Origin: Chitinophaga chungangae
Lineage (GTDB): Bacteria > Bacteroidota > Bacteroidia > Chitinophagales > Chitinophagaceae
Assembly (NCBI RefSeq): GCF_017742215.1
Contig: NZ_JAGHKP010000003.1
Location: forward strand, 740,308-804,307
Direction: 5' to 3'
Length of the DNA stretch: 64,000 nucleotides
In this document: in pieces, positions 23,656 through 32,488 of the stretch
Layout: every line of letters begins with the position of its first letter
How positions within the stretch are numbered: the stretch's first letter is position 1
The notes under the pieces: generated by a model
What the model was told of the DNA's origin: nothing
Database searches by the model: none
The model's input: the letters and a program-made list of their open reading frames with translations, nothing else
Program-made: the position numbers and the translations under genes

Positions 23656-25317
23656 TCAGATCTCGTTTAGGTATTTGTGAACAAAACTGATGGCCATAGA
23701 GCCTTCTCCAACGGCCGCGGCTACACGGTTCATGGCGCCCGCCCTTACGTCGCCCGCGGCGAATATGCCCGGACAGCTGGTTTCCAGCACGTAGGGATCG
23801 CGTTCCTGTTTCCAGACCTTTTTGAACGCAGGGTAATTATTCAGTTCGCGGCCGGTTTCGATGAAACCCTTATCATTTTTGATGATCTCGAGGCCTACCC
23901 AGTCCGTATAAGGTTTTGCGCCGATGAAGATGTACAGCGCGTCGGCCGGCACTTCGTTTTCGGTGTTGGAGTTAAGGTCGGTGATCTTCAGCGAGGTAAG
24001 CCGCTGGTCGCCCGCGGCCCCTGTGATCTCCGCGCAGGGCAGCAGGTGGATGTTGGGCGTGTGGCTCAGCTGGTCTATCAGATAACTGCTCATAGACGAG
24101 CTGAGGTTGGGCTTGCGCACCACGATGTACACGTTCTTCGCGAATTTCGACAGGTACATGGCGGCCTGCCCGGCGGAATTGCCGCCTCCCAGCACATACA
24201 CTTCCTTGTCGCGGCAGGAGGCCGCTTCGGTACTGGCCGCGCCATAATATATGCCCGCGCCGGTGAACTCGCCGATGCCGGGCGTTTCCAGCTTGCGGTA
24301 ATCCACGCCGGTGGTGATTACGATGGATTTGGTGAATATTTCGGTGCCGTCGTCGAGCAATATCATTTTATAATTGTCTTTCAGCTTGATCTCTTTGACG
24401 GACAAAGGGGATAAAAATTCGGTGCCGAAACGGGTGGCCTGTGTGATGGCCCTGCGCGTGAGGTCCGCCCCGCTCAGGCCCGTCGGGAAGCCGAGGTAAT
24501 TTTCAATCCGCGAGCTGGTGCCCGCCTGCCCGCCCGGCGCGCGCCTTTCGATCAGCAGCGTGTTCAGTCCTTCGGATGCGCCGTACACGGAAGCGGCCAG
24601 CCCCGCCGGCCCCGCGCCGATGATGGTCACGTCGTACACGGCTTGTTTTACGGTGGGATTAAGACCGATGCGCAGCGCAACGTCTTTGAGCGCGGGCGTT
24701 TTTATCAGCGTGCCGTCTTCGAATATGATCACGGGCAGGTCTGTCGGGTGGAGGCTGTTGGAGCTGGCGAGCAGTTTGCCTTGTTCATGCGTTTCCACGT
24801 CCATCCAGAGGTAAGGTACCAGGTTGCCGGCAAGAAAATCTTTGATCTCATGGCTTTTCGGGGAAAACTGGTAACCCAGCACCTTGATGCCTTTGAAATC
24901 CGGGTGATAACCGGCCTGCCAGTCGTCGAGCATTTCGTCGATCACGGGGTACAACTTTTCTTCCGGTGGGTCCCAGGGTTTCATCAGGTAATAGTCCAGT
25001 TTCACGGAGTTGATGGCTTTGATGGCCGCGTCTGTATCGGAATAGGCGGTGAGCAGCACGCGTTTGGCCTCGGGAAAAATGTGCATCGCTTTTTCCAGGA
25101 AATCCACGCCTTCCATTTCGGGCATGCGCTGGTCGGAGAGGAACAGCGCCACTTCTTCGCCTTTGTTCTGCAATTCGGGCAGCGTGGCGAGGGCTTCTTT
25201 GGCGGAAGAGGTGCTCAGGATGCGGTATTGTTCCCGGTATTGAGAGCGGAGGTCGCGGCCCATGGCACGCAGCACCTGCTGGTCATCGTCTATCAGAAAT
25301 ATGATCGGTAAGCTCAT
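23656..25317 (-). CDS. Response regulator fused to thioredoxin-reductase-like flavoprotein
   Basis: The 553-residue protein has a receiver domain (about 1-130, phospho-acceptor Asp62 in LSDQRMPEMEG), a glutaredoxin-like domain (about 143-215) and a two-dinucleotide-domain flavoprotein of the thioredoxin reductase type (about 228-553). The FAD site is GAGPAG (234), the NAD(P)H site GGGNSAGQAA (377), and the FAD-ribityl motif is AAGDVRAGAMNR. The redox-active CxxC of thioredoxin reductase is replaced by ASTEAASC (361-368), and the glutaredoxin-like domain has SPKS where CPxC would be. Disulfide reduction is therefore unlikely. Phosphorylation probably controls an NAD(P)H-linked flavin activity, fed by the kinase encoded 20 bp upstream. 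Confidence 0.85.
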   Translation of the reverse strand: MSLPIIFLIDDDQQVLRAMGRDLRSQYREQYRILSTSSAKEALATLPELQNKGEEVALFLSDQRMPEMEGVDFLEKAMHIFPEAKRVLLTAYSDTDAAIKAINSVKLDYYLMKPWDPPEEKLYPVIDEMLDDWQAGYHPDFKGIKVLGYQFSPKSHEIKDFLAGNLVPYLWMDVETHEQGKLLASSNSLHPTDLPVIIFEDGTLIKTPALKDVALRIGLNPTVKQAVYDVTIIGAGPAGLAASVYGASEGLNTLLIERRAPGGQAGTSSRIENYLGFPTGLSGADLTRRAITQATRFGTEFLSPLSVKEIKLKDNYKMILLDDGTEIFTKSIVITTGVDYRKLETPGIGEFTGAGIYYGAASTEAASCRDKEVYVLGGGNSAGQAAMYLSKFAKNVYIVVRKPNLSSSMSSYLIDQLSHTPNIHLLPCAEITGAAGDQRLTSLKITDLNSNTENEVPADALYIFIGAKPYTDWVGLEIIKNDKGFIETGRELNNYPAFKKVWKQERDPYVLETSCPGIFAAGDVRAGAMNRVAAAVGEGSMAISFVHKYLNEI

Positions 25318-25337
25318 GGTCTATGTTTAATGGCGGT

Positions 25338-26735
25338 TTACCCGTTGATGGGGAAACAGATGGTAAATACGGTACGGCCCGGTTCAGACGTTGCTTTTAC
25401 GGTGCCGTGATGTTGTTTGATGATCATCATCACCACGTCGAGGCCGAGGCCGGTGCCTTTGCCGATCTCTTTGGTGGTGAAAAAAGGATCGAACACGCGG
25501 TTGATATGTTCCGGGGGAATGCCCGGCCCGTTGTCGGTTACGGTGACCTTTACGAATTCATGGTCTTTTTCCGTGCGGAGAGTGATGGTGCCTTCGCCGT
25601 TACCTTCCAGGGCGTCGATGGAGTTGTCGATCAGGTTGGTCCATACCTGGTTCAGCTCGCCGGCCAGCGCATGCACTTTGGGCAGCGTTTCGTCGAATTC
25701 TTCCACGATAGTGATCTTCCCTTTCCTGATCTTGTGCTGCATCATCACGAGCGTATTGCGGATGCCGGTGTGGATGTCGATGTATTGTTTGTCCGCCCCG
25801 CCGTCCATATGGGTGAAGATCTTTACGCTTTTTACTAGTTCGGAGATGCGGGCGGACGCTTCCTGGATGTCCGTCACCATTCTTTCGGTGGTCAGGTTGT
25901 TGTTGATCCAGATGAGCACGGTTTCGAGGTATTCGGCGGGCACCTGTTTCGCCAGTTCGTCGAGGTCTTTGGTGGTAAGGCCGAAATCCGCAAAGTTCAC
26001 CGGGATGTCGCAGGGATCGTCGATCTTGTGATCGTCCAGCCAGTCGCTCACATCGTCTTCCCAGGCGCTGCGCTCCAGCAATCCGAGGTGCTGCCGCTGC
26101 CGGTGGATGGCGTCCGTCATTTTATTGCTCACGAGGTCCACCTGTTCTTCCGTCATGGTGGCGGAAATAAGTTTTTTGAAGGTTTCGGGAAAAAGCTGCA
26201 GGTGTTCTTTTAAAGTGCTGGAACCGCGCACGATGGCGGCGGCGGGGTTGTTCAATTCATGGGCAAGCCCTGCGGCGAGTTTTCCCAAGGCCATCATCTT
26301 TTCGTTCTGCTGGGCCTGGGCTGTCAGTTCGCGCACGCGGTTGATCATCGCCATCACCAGTACCTGCGTAAGCTCGTAATGCCGCTCTATCATCGTTTTG
26401 ATGAGCGGTTTGGGCAGCACGAGCATGTCTACGTCGGTTTTGCAAATCGTAAAGCCGAGGGAAAGATTGGCGCGGGAAAAGGGGAGGATGCCGGTCACCT
26501 GGCGGCTGCCGATCTCGGCGATCACCTGTTTGTTGCCGTTCTGCAGCCGGTAAAATTCGATCGTGCCTTTCAGCACAAAATGAATGCCCCTGAGCGGAAC
26601 ATCGGGTTTGTATATAAAATCGCCTTCCGGCCGGCTTTCCTGCTCGCATTGGTCTATCAGCCACTGCAGCTGGTTTTCCGGCACGTCTTTGAGTATGCTG
26701 AATTCCTGTAGGGTTTGAGTTGTCACGGGTTCCAT
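25338..26735 (-). CDS. Cyclic-nucleotide-domain histidine kinase
   Basis: The 465-residue protein has an N-terminal cyclic-nucleotide-binding (CRP-like) domain at about 10-125 (LRGIHFVLKGTIEFYRL, GSRQVTGILPFSR) and a phospho-acceptor helix with His159 in GLAHELNNPAAAI. The C-terminus carries an ATPase domain (NLIDNSIDALEGNGEG, DNGPGIPPEHINRVFDPFFT, GKGTGLGLDVV). There is no membrane segment, so it senses a cytoplasmic signal. It is the likely kinase for the receiver-flavoprotein encoded downstream. Whether the CRP-like pocket really binds a nucleotide is not clear from sequence. Confidence 0.88.
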   Translation of the reverse strand: MEPVTTQTLQEFSILKDVPENQLQWLIDQCEQESRPEGDFIYKPDVPLRGIHFVLKGTIEFYRLQNGNKQVIAEIGSRQVTGILPFSRANLSLGFTICKTDVDMLVLPKPLIKTMIERHYELTQVLVMAMINRVRELTAQAQQNEKMMALGKLAAGLAHELNNPAAAIVRGSSTLKEHLQLFPETFKKLISATMTEEQVDLVSNKMTDAIHRQRQHLGLLERSAWEDDVSDWLDDHKIDDPCDIPVNFADFGLTTKDLDELAKQVPAEYLETVLIWINNNLTTERMVTDIQEASARISELVKSVKIFTHMDGGADKQYIDIHTGIRNTLVMMQHKIRKGKITIVEEFDETLPKVHALAGELNQVWTNLIDNSIDALEGNGEGTITLRTEKDHEFVKVTVTDNGPGIPPEHINRVFDPFFTTKEIGKGTGLGLDVVMMIIKQHHGTVKATSEPGRTVFTICFPING

Positions 26736-26771
26736 ATGGCCTGCCTTTGGGCTAAAGATAAAGTAAAAAAA

Positions 26772-28013
26772 TCACTGCCCGTAACGGATGGTAAAGCGCG
26801 TGTCTTTTTCGCCATATGTTTTTAAGGAGAAGCTCCATCCATGATGCAGCAGGATCTCGCGCACGAGCGTCAGCCCGATGCCCTGCCCGTCCGGTTTGGT
26901 GCTGTAAAAAGGGGAGAAGAGGCTGGACGGGTCCTGTATGCCGCAGCCGCTGTCGGTTATCACCAGTTCGCGCCCGTCCGCGCCGAACCGGATGTGCCCG
27001 CCTTTGCCGATGGCTTCCATGCTGTTTTTGATGATGTTGATAAACGCCTGCTCGAGCTGCTGCGCGTCCGCCGATACCCACACCGGCTGCGCCGGAAACC
27101 CGAATTCGAAACGGATCTCTTTTTCCGCCGCCTGCAATTCCATCAGTCCCGTCACCCGCCGCACCAGCGCCACCAGGTCGATGCGTTTGCGGTCTGGCGG
27201 CGGCAGTTTCACGAGGTCGGCGAAGTTGCGCATAAAACGGTTGAGGTGCTGGTTGCGTTCCGTGGCCACTTCCAGGGCGCCGCGGTGCTGCCCGTCCAGC
27301 GGCTGCATTTTTAAAGTGGAGGCGATGATGGAATTGACCGGGCCGATGGTGTTGTTCACTTCGTGCGCCATCATGCGGATCACTTTGCCGTACACGTTTT
27401 TTTCCGCGGCGAGTATCTCGGCCGTCAGTTCTTCCACCATCACAAAATGCCGCGGGAAACCACGGTCTATAAAATGCGATTTCTGCAGTTTGTAGGTATT
27501 CACCCCGTTTACGGACAGGCTTTTCGATTCGCCGGAGCCCAATGCCTGCACATCGTTCAGCAGGGTGGGGATGTTTTGCAGCAGCCACTGCGCGCGCGGG
27601 TTGGTCTGCTGGATATTGCCGTCGTAATCGAGGATGATGATGCCGGTTGGCGACGTCTGGATCAGTTTTTCAAGAAAAAAATGCTGCTGCTCCTGCAGGG
27701 TTCGCTCCTCGCGCAGCTGGTCGAGCATCTGGTTGTACACGCTGATAAGCTGGTCCATCTCGTATTTGCCGGTGGGCAGGAATTTGACGTTGAAGTCCTT
27801 GTCGCGGATGGCTTCCACGCCCTGCATCAGCATTTTCAGCGGGGCGATCAGCTGCCGGTACAAACGCCAGGATACCCACAGCGAAAACCCGATGAATACC
27901 TCCGAAACGAGGAACAGCCAGCGGTTTTCACGGAAAATAAAATACGTGAGCGTCAGCGCCACGCCGTGCAGGATAATGACGAACAGCAGGTATTTAGTCC
28001 TCAGCTTTATCAT
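26772..28013 (-). CDS. Membrane histidine kinase (NtrY-like)
   Basis: The 413-residue kinase has two N-terminal membrane segments (about 8-27 and 31-50) with almost no periplasmic loop, a HAMP-like region (about 50-105) and a PAS domain (about 112-200). His217 lies in MMAHEVNNTIGPVNS, and a C-terminal ATPase domain carries ITDSGCGIQDP and GQGIGLTLVRE. With no sensor loop, it probably responds to membrane state or through the PAS domain. Its start overlaps the end of the NtrC-type regulator gene by 20 bp, marking a cognate pair. Confidence 0.88.
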   Translation of the reverse strand: MIKLRTKYLLFVIILHGVALTLTYFIFRENRWLFLVSEVFIGFSLWVSWRLYRQLIAPLKMLMQGVEAIRDKDFNVKFLPTGKYEMDQLISVYNQMLDQLREERTLQEQQHFFLEKLIQTSPTGIIILDYDGNIQQTNPRAQWLLQNIPTLLNDVQALGSGESKSLSVNGVNTYKLQKSHFIDRGFPRHFVMVEELTAEILAAEKNVYGKVIRMMAHEVNNTIGPVNSIIASTLKMQPLDGQHRGALEVATERNQHLNRFMRNFADLVKLPPPDRKRIDLVALVRRVTGLMELQAAEKEIRFEFGFPAQPVWVSADAQQLEQAFINIIKNSMEAIGKGGHIRFGADGRELVITDSGCGIQDPSSLFSPFYSTKPDGQGIGLTLVREILLHHGWSFSLKTYGEKDTRFTIRYGQ

Positions 28014-29367
28014 ACGGCATGTTGTATTTCTCCAGCCTCCGGTACAGCGCGCTGCGGGTGAGGCCCAGCGCGGCGGCGGCTTTGGCGATATTGTTCTGGT
28101 GGAAGCCCATGGCTTTGCGGATCATTTCCACTTCCAGCTCTTCCAGCGTTACCGTGCCTACGCCCGGCAGTTGCAGCTGGCCTTTTTTAACGGGCGAAAG
28201 CTCCAGCTGCGAACGGAAATGCGGGATGTCAAGCTGGTCGGTATGGTTCACGAGAATGGTGCGCTCGGTAAGATTTTTCAGCTGGCGGATATTGCCCGGC
28301 AAAGGCAGCTGCTGCAGCCATTTCATGGCTTCCTTTGTAACGCTGAGCTGCGGCCGGTTGTAGATCTCGCGCAGGTTGCGGATGAAACTGTTCACCAGCA
28401 GCGGGATGTCTTTCGGCCTTTCGCGCAGGGGCGGCAGGTGAAGGGTGATGAGGTTGATTCGGTACAGCAGGTCTTCCCTGAAACTGCCTTCCGCTACCAT
28501 CTCGTTCAAATTTTTATTCGTGGCGCATACCACGCGTACGTCCACCGTTTTGGTGCGGCTGCTGCCCAGTACTTCGTATGTTCTGTCCTGCAATACGCGC
28601 AACAGTTTTACCTGGCTGCCGCCGTCGAGGTCGCCGATCTCGTCGAGGAAAATGGTGCCTTTGTTGGCCATTTCAAAACGGCCGGTGCGGTCGTAACGCG
28701 CGTCGGTAAAGGCGCCGCGCATGTGGCCGAACATTTCGCTTTCGAACAGCGTGGTGGAAATGCCGCCCAGGTTCACTTTTACGAAAGGTTTGTGCCGGCG
28801 CTGACTGTTGCGGTGAATGGCTTCGGCGATCAGCTCCTTGCCGGTGCCGCTTTCGCCGGTGATCAGAACGGACGCGTCCGTAGGCGCCACCCGCCCGATG
28901 GTTTCAAGAATGCGGAGCACGGCGGGATCTTCACCGATGATATGCGAAAAATCGAATGTATTGTCCAGCTGCTTGCGGGTTTGCTGCGTGGCTTTTTTGC
29001 CCTGCAGGTCCAGCAGCGTTTTTACAGATTGCAGGATGTTGTCGTTGCTCCAGGGTTTGGTGATAAAATCGTTCGCGCCGAGTTTCATGCCCTGCACGGC
29101 CAGTTCGATGCTGCCCCAGCCGGTGATGAGTATCACGGGAATGGTGTTGTCGAACTGTTTGATCCGCCGCAATACGTCCATGCCTTCCTGGCCGGACGTA
29201 CCGAGCGAAAAGTTTAGGTCGAGCAACACCAGGCCGGGCCGCGTGGCCTGCACGGAAGCAAGCGCTTCCGCGGGATTGCCCGCCGAAGCGGCTTCGTAGC
29301 CTTCCTGGCGGAGCAGGAGCAAAAGAGAAGTTCTGACTGCTATATCGTCGTCAATGATCAGGATCAT
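27994..29367 (-). CDS. NtrC-type sigma-54-dependent response regulator
   Basis: The 457-residue protein has a receiver domain with Asp50 in LVLLDLNFS and an AAA+ domain with Walker A GESGTGKE (171-178). The sigma-54 contact loop is GAFTDA (218-223; the common form is GAFTGA), and a Fis-type C-terminal helix-turn-helix reads NNIAKAAAALGLTRSALYRR. It should remodel sigma-54 polymerase when phosphorylated by the overlapping kinase. The exporter genes directly upstream in the same operon, with a sigma-54-like promoter and paired palindromes before the first of them, are its obvious targets. Confidence 0.9.
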   Translation of the reverse strand: MILIIDDDIAVRTSLLLLLRQEGYEAASAGNPAEALASVQATRPGLVLLDLNFSLGTSGQEGMDVLRRIKQFDNTIPVILITGWGSIELAVQGMKLGANDFITKPWSNDNILQSVKTLLDLQGKKATQQTRKQLDNTFDFSHIIGEDPAVLRILETIGRVAPTDASVLITGESGTGKELIAEAIHRNSQRRHKPFVKVNLGGISTTLFESEMFGHMRGAFTDARYDRTGRFEMANKGTIFLDEIGDLDGGSQVKLLRVLQDRTYEVLGSSRTKTVDVRVVCATNKNLNEMVAEGSFREDLLYRINLITLHLPPLRERPKDIPLLVNSFIRNLREIYNRPQLSVTKEAMKWLQQLPLPGNIRQLKNLTERTILVNHTDQLDIPHFRSQLELSPVKKGQLQLPGVGTVTLEELEVEMIRKAMGFHQNNIAKAAAALGLTRSALYRRLEKYNMPYDKAED

Positions 29368-29385
29368 ACGGTCGTAAATGTAATA

Positions 29386-30558
29386 TTAATCTTCATGCAA
29401 AGCCACGGCCGGGTAAATCTGCGCCGCCTGCCTGCCGGGGTAAAACGCGCAGATGATCACCAGCACGTAAATGAACAGCACGGAGAGCAGGATGGCGGCG
29501 ATGTACACGCCTGACGGCATGTCGAACAGGTTCAGCAGCGGGAACTGCGCCGCGAAAAATATCCCGATGATCAGCGCAAAGGTGGACAATACGAGCGTTT
29601 CGCTCACGATCTGCCCGGCAATGCCCCCACCGGTAGCGCCCATCGCCCTGCGGAGGCCTATTTCCGCTCTCCGCCGGCTTACGTTGTACCACAGCACGCC
29701 GAAAATTCCCAGCGCCACGTTCACGATCAGGAAACCGCCCACAACCAGCAGCGCGATCATGGGAACGAGCGTGGTGTTGTTCATGATCACGCGTTTTTCG
29801 GCCAGCCGTTCTATTTCGATGGTATAGTTTTTCAGCACACCGCTGAAAGTAATGAACAGCCTGCTTTCAAAGCCTGCGTCCGCGGCCGGGTTGTAGGAAA
29901 CCAGCACGCGGCCCATGAAAGAGCTGTCGCGCACGCGTTTGTAAGTGCCCGGTTTCAGCGGGGCGTAATCGCCTTTGTCTTTCAATGTTTGCACCACGCC
30001 CGTAATGCGGTGCATGCCGTCGCCAAACTCAAGCGTTTTGCCTACGGCGCTTTCGTTGGGGAAAAACTTTTCTTTCAGCACGTCGTTGATCACCAGCGGC
30101 TGTTCTTTCCCCAGCGCGTCGTTGGCATTGAACCAACGGCCTTCCACCATTTTAACTTCCATCACTTCCGGAAAATGATCGTCTGTCGTGTAATAGTTCG
30201 TCATTTCACTGACGCCCTTGTACGAAACTCCGTTATTGGAGGTATTCATGGAAAAGGGGCTGTTGCTGCTCACGTAAGACATCTCTATCACCTCCGGCAT
30301 GGATTTGACGCTGCGGCGCAGCGTTTGGAACACATTGTAAATGGAATCGCGGTTGGAACCGCTTCCGGGCTGGCTTGAATAGGAAACAGACAGCACATTG
30401 TCGTACCGGAAACCCATCGGACGCCTGTAATTGGTATAATAATACACGATCAGCGTGAACACGGCGAACAGTACCAGGAACGAAACGATCATTTCGAGGA
30501 TCAGCAGGGCGTGCTGTTTTTTCTTGTTCCAGATCAGGGTAAATAAATGCTTGAGCAT
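29386..30558 (-). CDS. ABC transporter permease (MacB/FtsX type), second copy
   Basis: The 390-residue permease has one N-terminal membrane segment, a large periplasmic MacB-type domain (about 50-255) and three C-terminal segments with the FtsX pattern (RRRAEIGLRRAMGATGGGIA between the first two). It is half of a heterodimeric MacB-like exporter with the permease encoded 9 bp upstream. MacB-type machines use ATP in the cytoplasm to drive substrate from the periplasm through a TolC channel. Confidence 0.85.
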   Translation of the reverse strand: MLKHLFTLIWNKKKQHALLILEMIVSFLVLFAVFTLIVYYYTNYRRPMGFRYDNVLSVSYSSQPGSGSNRDSIYNVFQTLRRSVKSMPEVIEMSYVSSNSPFSMNTSNNGVSYKGVSEMTNYYTTDDHFPEVMEVKMVEGRWFNANDALGKEQPLVINDVLKEKFFPNESAVGKTLEFGDGMHRITGVVQTLKDKGDYAPLKPGTYKRVRDSSFMGRVLVSYNPAADAGFESRLFITFSGVLKNYTIEIERLAEKRVIMNNTTLVPMIALLVVGGFLIVNVALGIFGVLWYNVSRRRAEIGLRRAMGATGGGIAGQIVSETLVLSTFALIIGIFFAAQFPLLNLFDMPSGVYIAAILLSVLFIYVLVIICAFYPGRQAAQIYPAVALHED

Positions 30559-30567
30559 ACGATCGGT

Positions 30568-31806
30568 TTAATAAGTTTTTAATGCGGTAACCACATGCAG
30601 CCGGCTCATGCGCCAGGCCGGGTATACGCCAGACATCAGGCCGAATACCAGGCAAACCAGCAGGCTGATGATCAGCACTTTGTAATTCAGGTACAGGTAT
30701 ACGTCTTCCAGCGCGCCTGAATTGTTCCAGATGGCGAGCACGATAAAGGACAATACCACGCCGATCAGCCCGCCGATAACGGTCAGTATCAGGTTTTCAA
30801 CGATAAACTGCAGGGCCAGCGTACCCGAGGATGCGCCAAAAGCCTTTCGCACGGCTATTTCCGAAGACCGTTCCATGATCCTGCTGGTGTTGATGTTGAC
30901 GAGATTAAGGGTTGGCAGCAGGAGAAAGAACAACAGCACAAGACCAACGTAAAGGAGGAGCCTGTTCAGCCCGGAATCGTCCTGGTTGCCGATGAACAGG
31001 CGCGTATAGCTGGCCACGTATTTATCCGCGCGGCTGGAGATTTTATCATACCGGCTGGTATCTATCGGCAGCCTGCGGATGATGTCGTCGTATTCCGCCG
31101 CCATGGCTGGCAGCGACGATGCATCTTTTCCCTGGAGGATCGCGAAATAATCGCCGTTGAGCCCTTTGTCCTGCGGGTCGCGTTTTCCCAGGGTGTGCGG
31201 AAGGTACATATCGCCGTAAGTGGCGAACTGCGTGATGGGCACGCTTTTCACGACGCCGGACACACGGTAGCGGATGTTGTCCGTCTCGATGTACCGGCCC
31301 GTCACGGAAGGCTCGTCACCGAAATATTTCCGGCGCACGTTCTCCGAGATCACGGCCACGCGTTCCGCATTGTCGATCTGTTGCCGGGTATATGGTTTGC
31401 CTTCGAGAAACTCGAAATCGAGCACTTCCCAGAAAGTATCATCGGTGAACTTCTGGTCGATGGTCAGTTTTTTGTTGTTGATATAGGTATTCGTCGGTTG
31501 GTGGAAAGAAGTGATGGCCACCTTTTCCGGAGTTTTCATTTTTTTGACGTAATGGTCAAGAAAGTAAAAACTGGGCGGGCCGTTCTGGCTAAACCCGTGT
31601 TTTTCGCCGGTAAGCCGCATCATGCTGATGTAGAGGTTGCGGCTGCGATGCGCGTCGGGATAGGAGGAATCGACCAGGTGATCGGAAAACGCGGTGAGCA
31701 CCATGATGATGGTAAGCGAAAAGCTGATGCCGAAAAGACTGATGAAAGTGAAGAATTTTCTTCTTTTCAGCACGGCTATTGCGATCTTGAAATAGTTTTT
31801 GAGCAT
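30568..31806 (-). CDS. ABC transporter permease (MacB/FtsX type), first copy
   Basis: The 412-residue permease has an N-terminal membrane segment (about 18-38), a periplasmic domain (about 45-275) and three C-terminal segments, with the coupling helix region MERSSEIAVRKAFGASSGTL. It pairs with the downstream permease and the ATPase encoded 16 bp upstream. The periplasmic domains of the two permeases differ, consistent with a heterodimer. Confidence 0.85.
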   Translation of the reverse strand: MLKNYFKIAIAVLKRRKFFTFISLFGISFSLTIIMVLTAFSDHLVDSSYPDAHRSRNLYISMMRLTGEKHGFSQNGPPSFYFLDHYVKKMKTPEKVAITSFHQPTNTYINNKKLTIDQKFTDDTFWEVLDFEFLEGKPYTRQQIDNAERVAVISENVRRKYFGDEPSVTGRYIETDNIRYRVSGVVKSVPITQFATYGDMYLPHTLGKRDPQDKGLNGDYFAILQGKDASSLPAMAAEYDDIIRRLPIDTSRYDKISSRADKYVASYTRLFIGNQDDSGLNRLLLYVGLVLLFFLLLPTLNLVNINTSRIMERSSEIAVRKAFGASSGTLALQFIVENLILTVIGGLIGVVLSFIVLAIWNNSGALEDVYLYLNYKVLIISLLVCLVFGLMSGVYPAWRMSRLHVVTALKTY

Positions 31807-31822
31807 GGGAAAGGTTTAAAGG

Positions 31823-32488
31823 TTATTGCACCTGTGATCCGTCGAACAAACGCACGAGGCGGTGTGTTTTGCGGGCCATGTTTTCGTCGTGCGTCACCAT
31901 TACGATGGTGGTGCCTTCGTCTTTATTCAGCCGGATGAGGATGTCCATCACATCGCTGCCCATGGCGCTGTCCAGGTTGCCGGTGGGCTCGTCCGCGAGA
32001 ATGATCTCCGGTTGCCCGACGATCGCCCGTGCGATCGCCACGCGTTGTTTCTGCCCGCCGGAAAGCTGTGTGGGGAAATGTTTGGTGCGGTTGCTGAGCC
32101 CTACTTTTTCCAGCGCTTCCAGCGCCAGCTGTTTTCTCTCTTTGGCGGTGCTTTTGCGGTAAAGCAGCGGCAGCTCCACGTTGTCGAGCACGCGCAGGTC
32201 GTTGATGAGGTGATAGCTTTGGAAAATGAAACCGATGGTGCGGTTGCGGAAATGCGCCAGCTGTTTGTCCGAAAGTTTGTCCGCCGTGCTGTCCGCAATG
32301 CGGATGCTGCCACGGGTAGGCTCATCCAGCAGGCCCATGATGTTCAGCAGCGTGCTTTTGCCGCAGCCGGACGGGCCCATGATGGAAAGGAACTCGCCTT
32401 TGGCCACGTTGAGGTTGATGCTGCTGAGGGCCTGTGTTTCCACCGTGTCGGTACGGTATACTTTCTCAATGTTCTGTAAATGTATCAT
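31823..32488 (-). CDS. ABC transporter ATP-binding protein (MacB/LolD type)
   Basis: The 221-residue ATPase has Walker A GPSGCGKST, signature LSGGQKQRVAIARAI and Walker B IILADEPTGNLD. The start at 32488 (MIHLQNIEKVYRTDTVETQA) is typical of the LolD/MacB class. It overlaps the end of the TolC gene by 23 bp and supplies energy to the two permeases downstream. Confidence 0.92.
   Translation of the reverse strand: MIHLQNIEKVYRTDTVETQALSSINLNVAKGEFLSIMGPSGCGKSTLLNIMGLLDEPTRGSIRIADSTADKLSDKQLAHFRNRTIGFIFQSYHLINDLRVLDNVELPLLYRKSTAKERKQLALEALEKVGLSNRTKHFPTQLSGGQKQRVAIARAIVGQPEIILADEPTGNLDSAMGSDVMDILIRLNKDEGTTIVMVTHDENMARKTHRLVRLFDGSQVQ

Noticed and set aside
23656..25317. Functional thioredoxin reductase
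   Set aside because: The CxxC redox motif is absent (ASTEAASC in its place).
27634..29217. Plus-strand open frame of over 500 codons opposite the NtrC-type regulator and kinase
   Set aside because: The minus-strand genes have full domain sets with catalytic motifs, while the plus frame has low-complexity, domain-free sequence.
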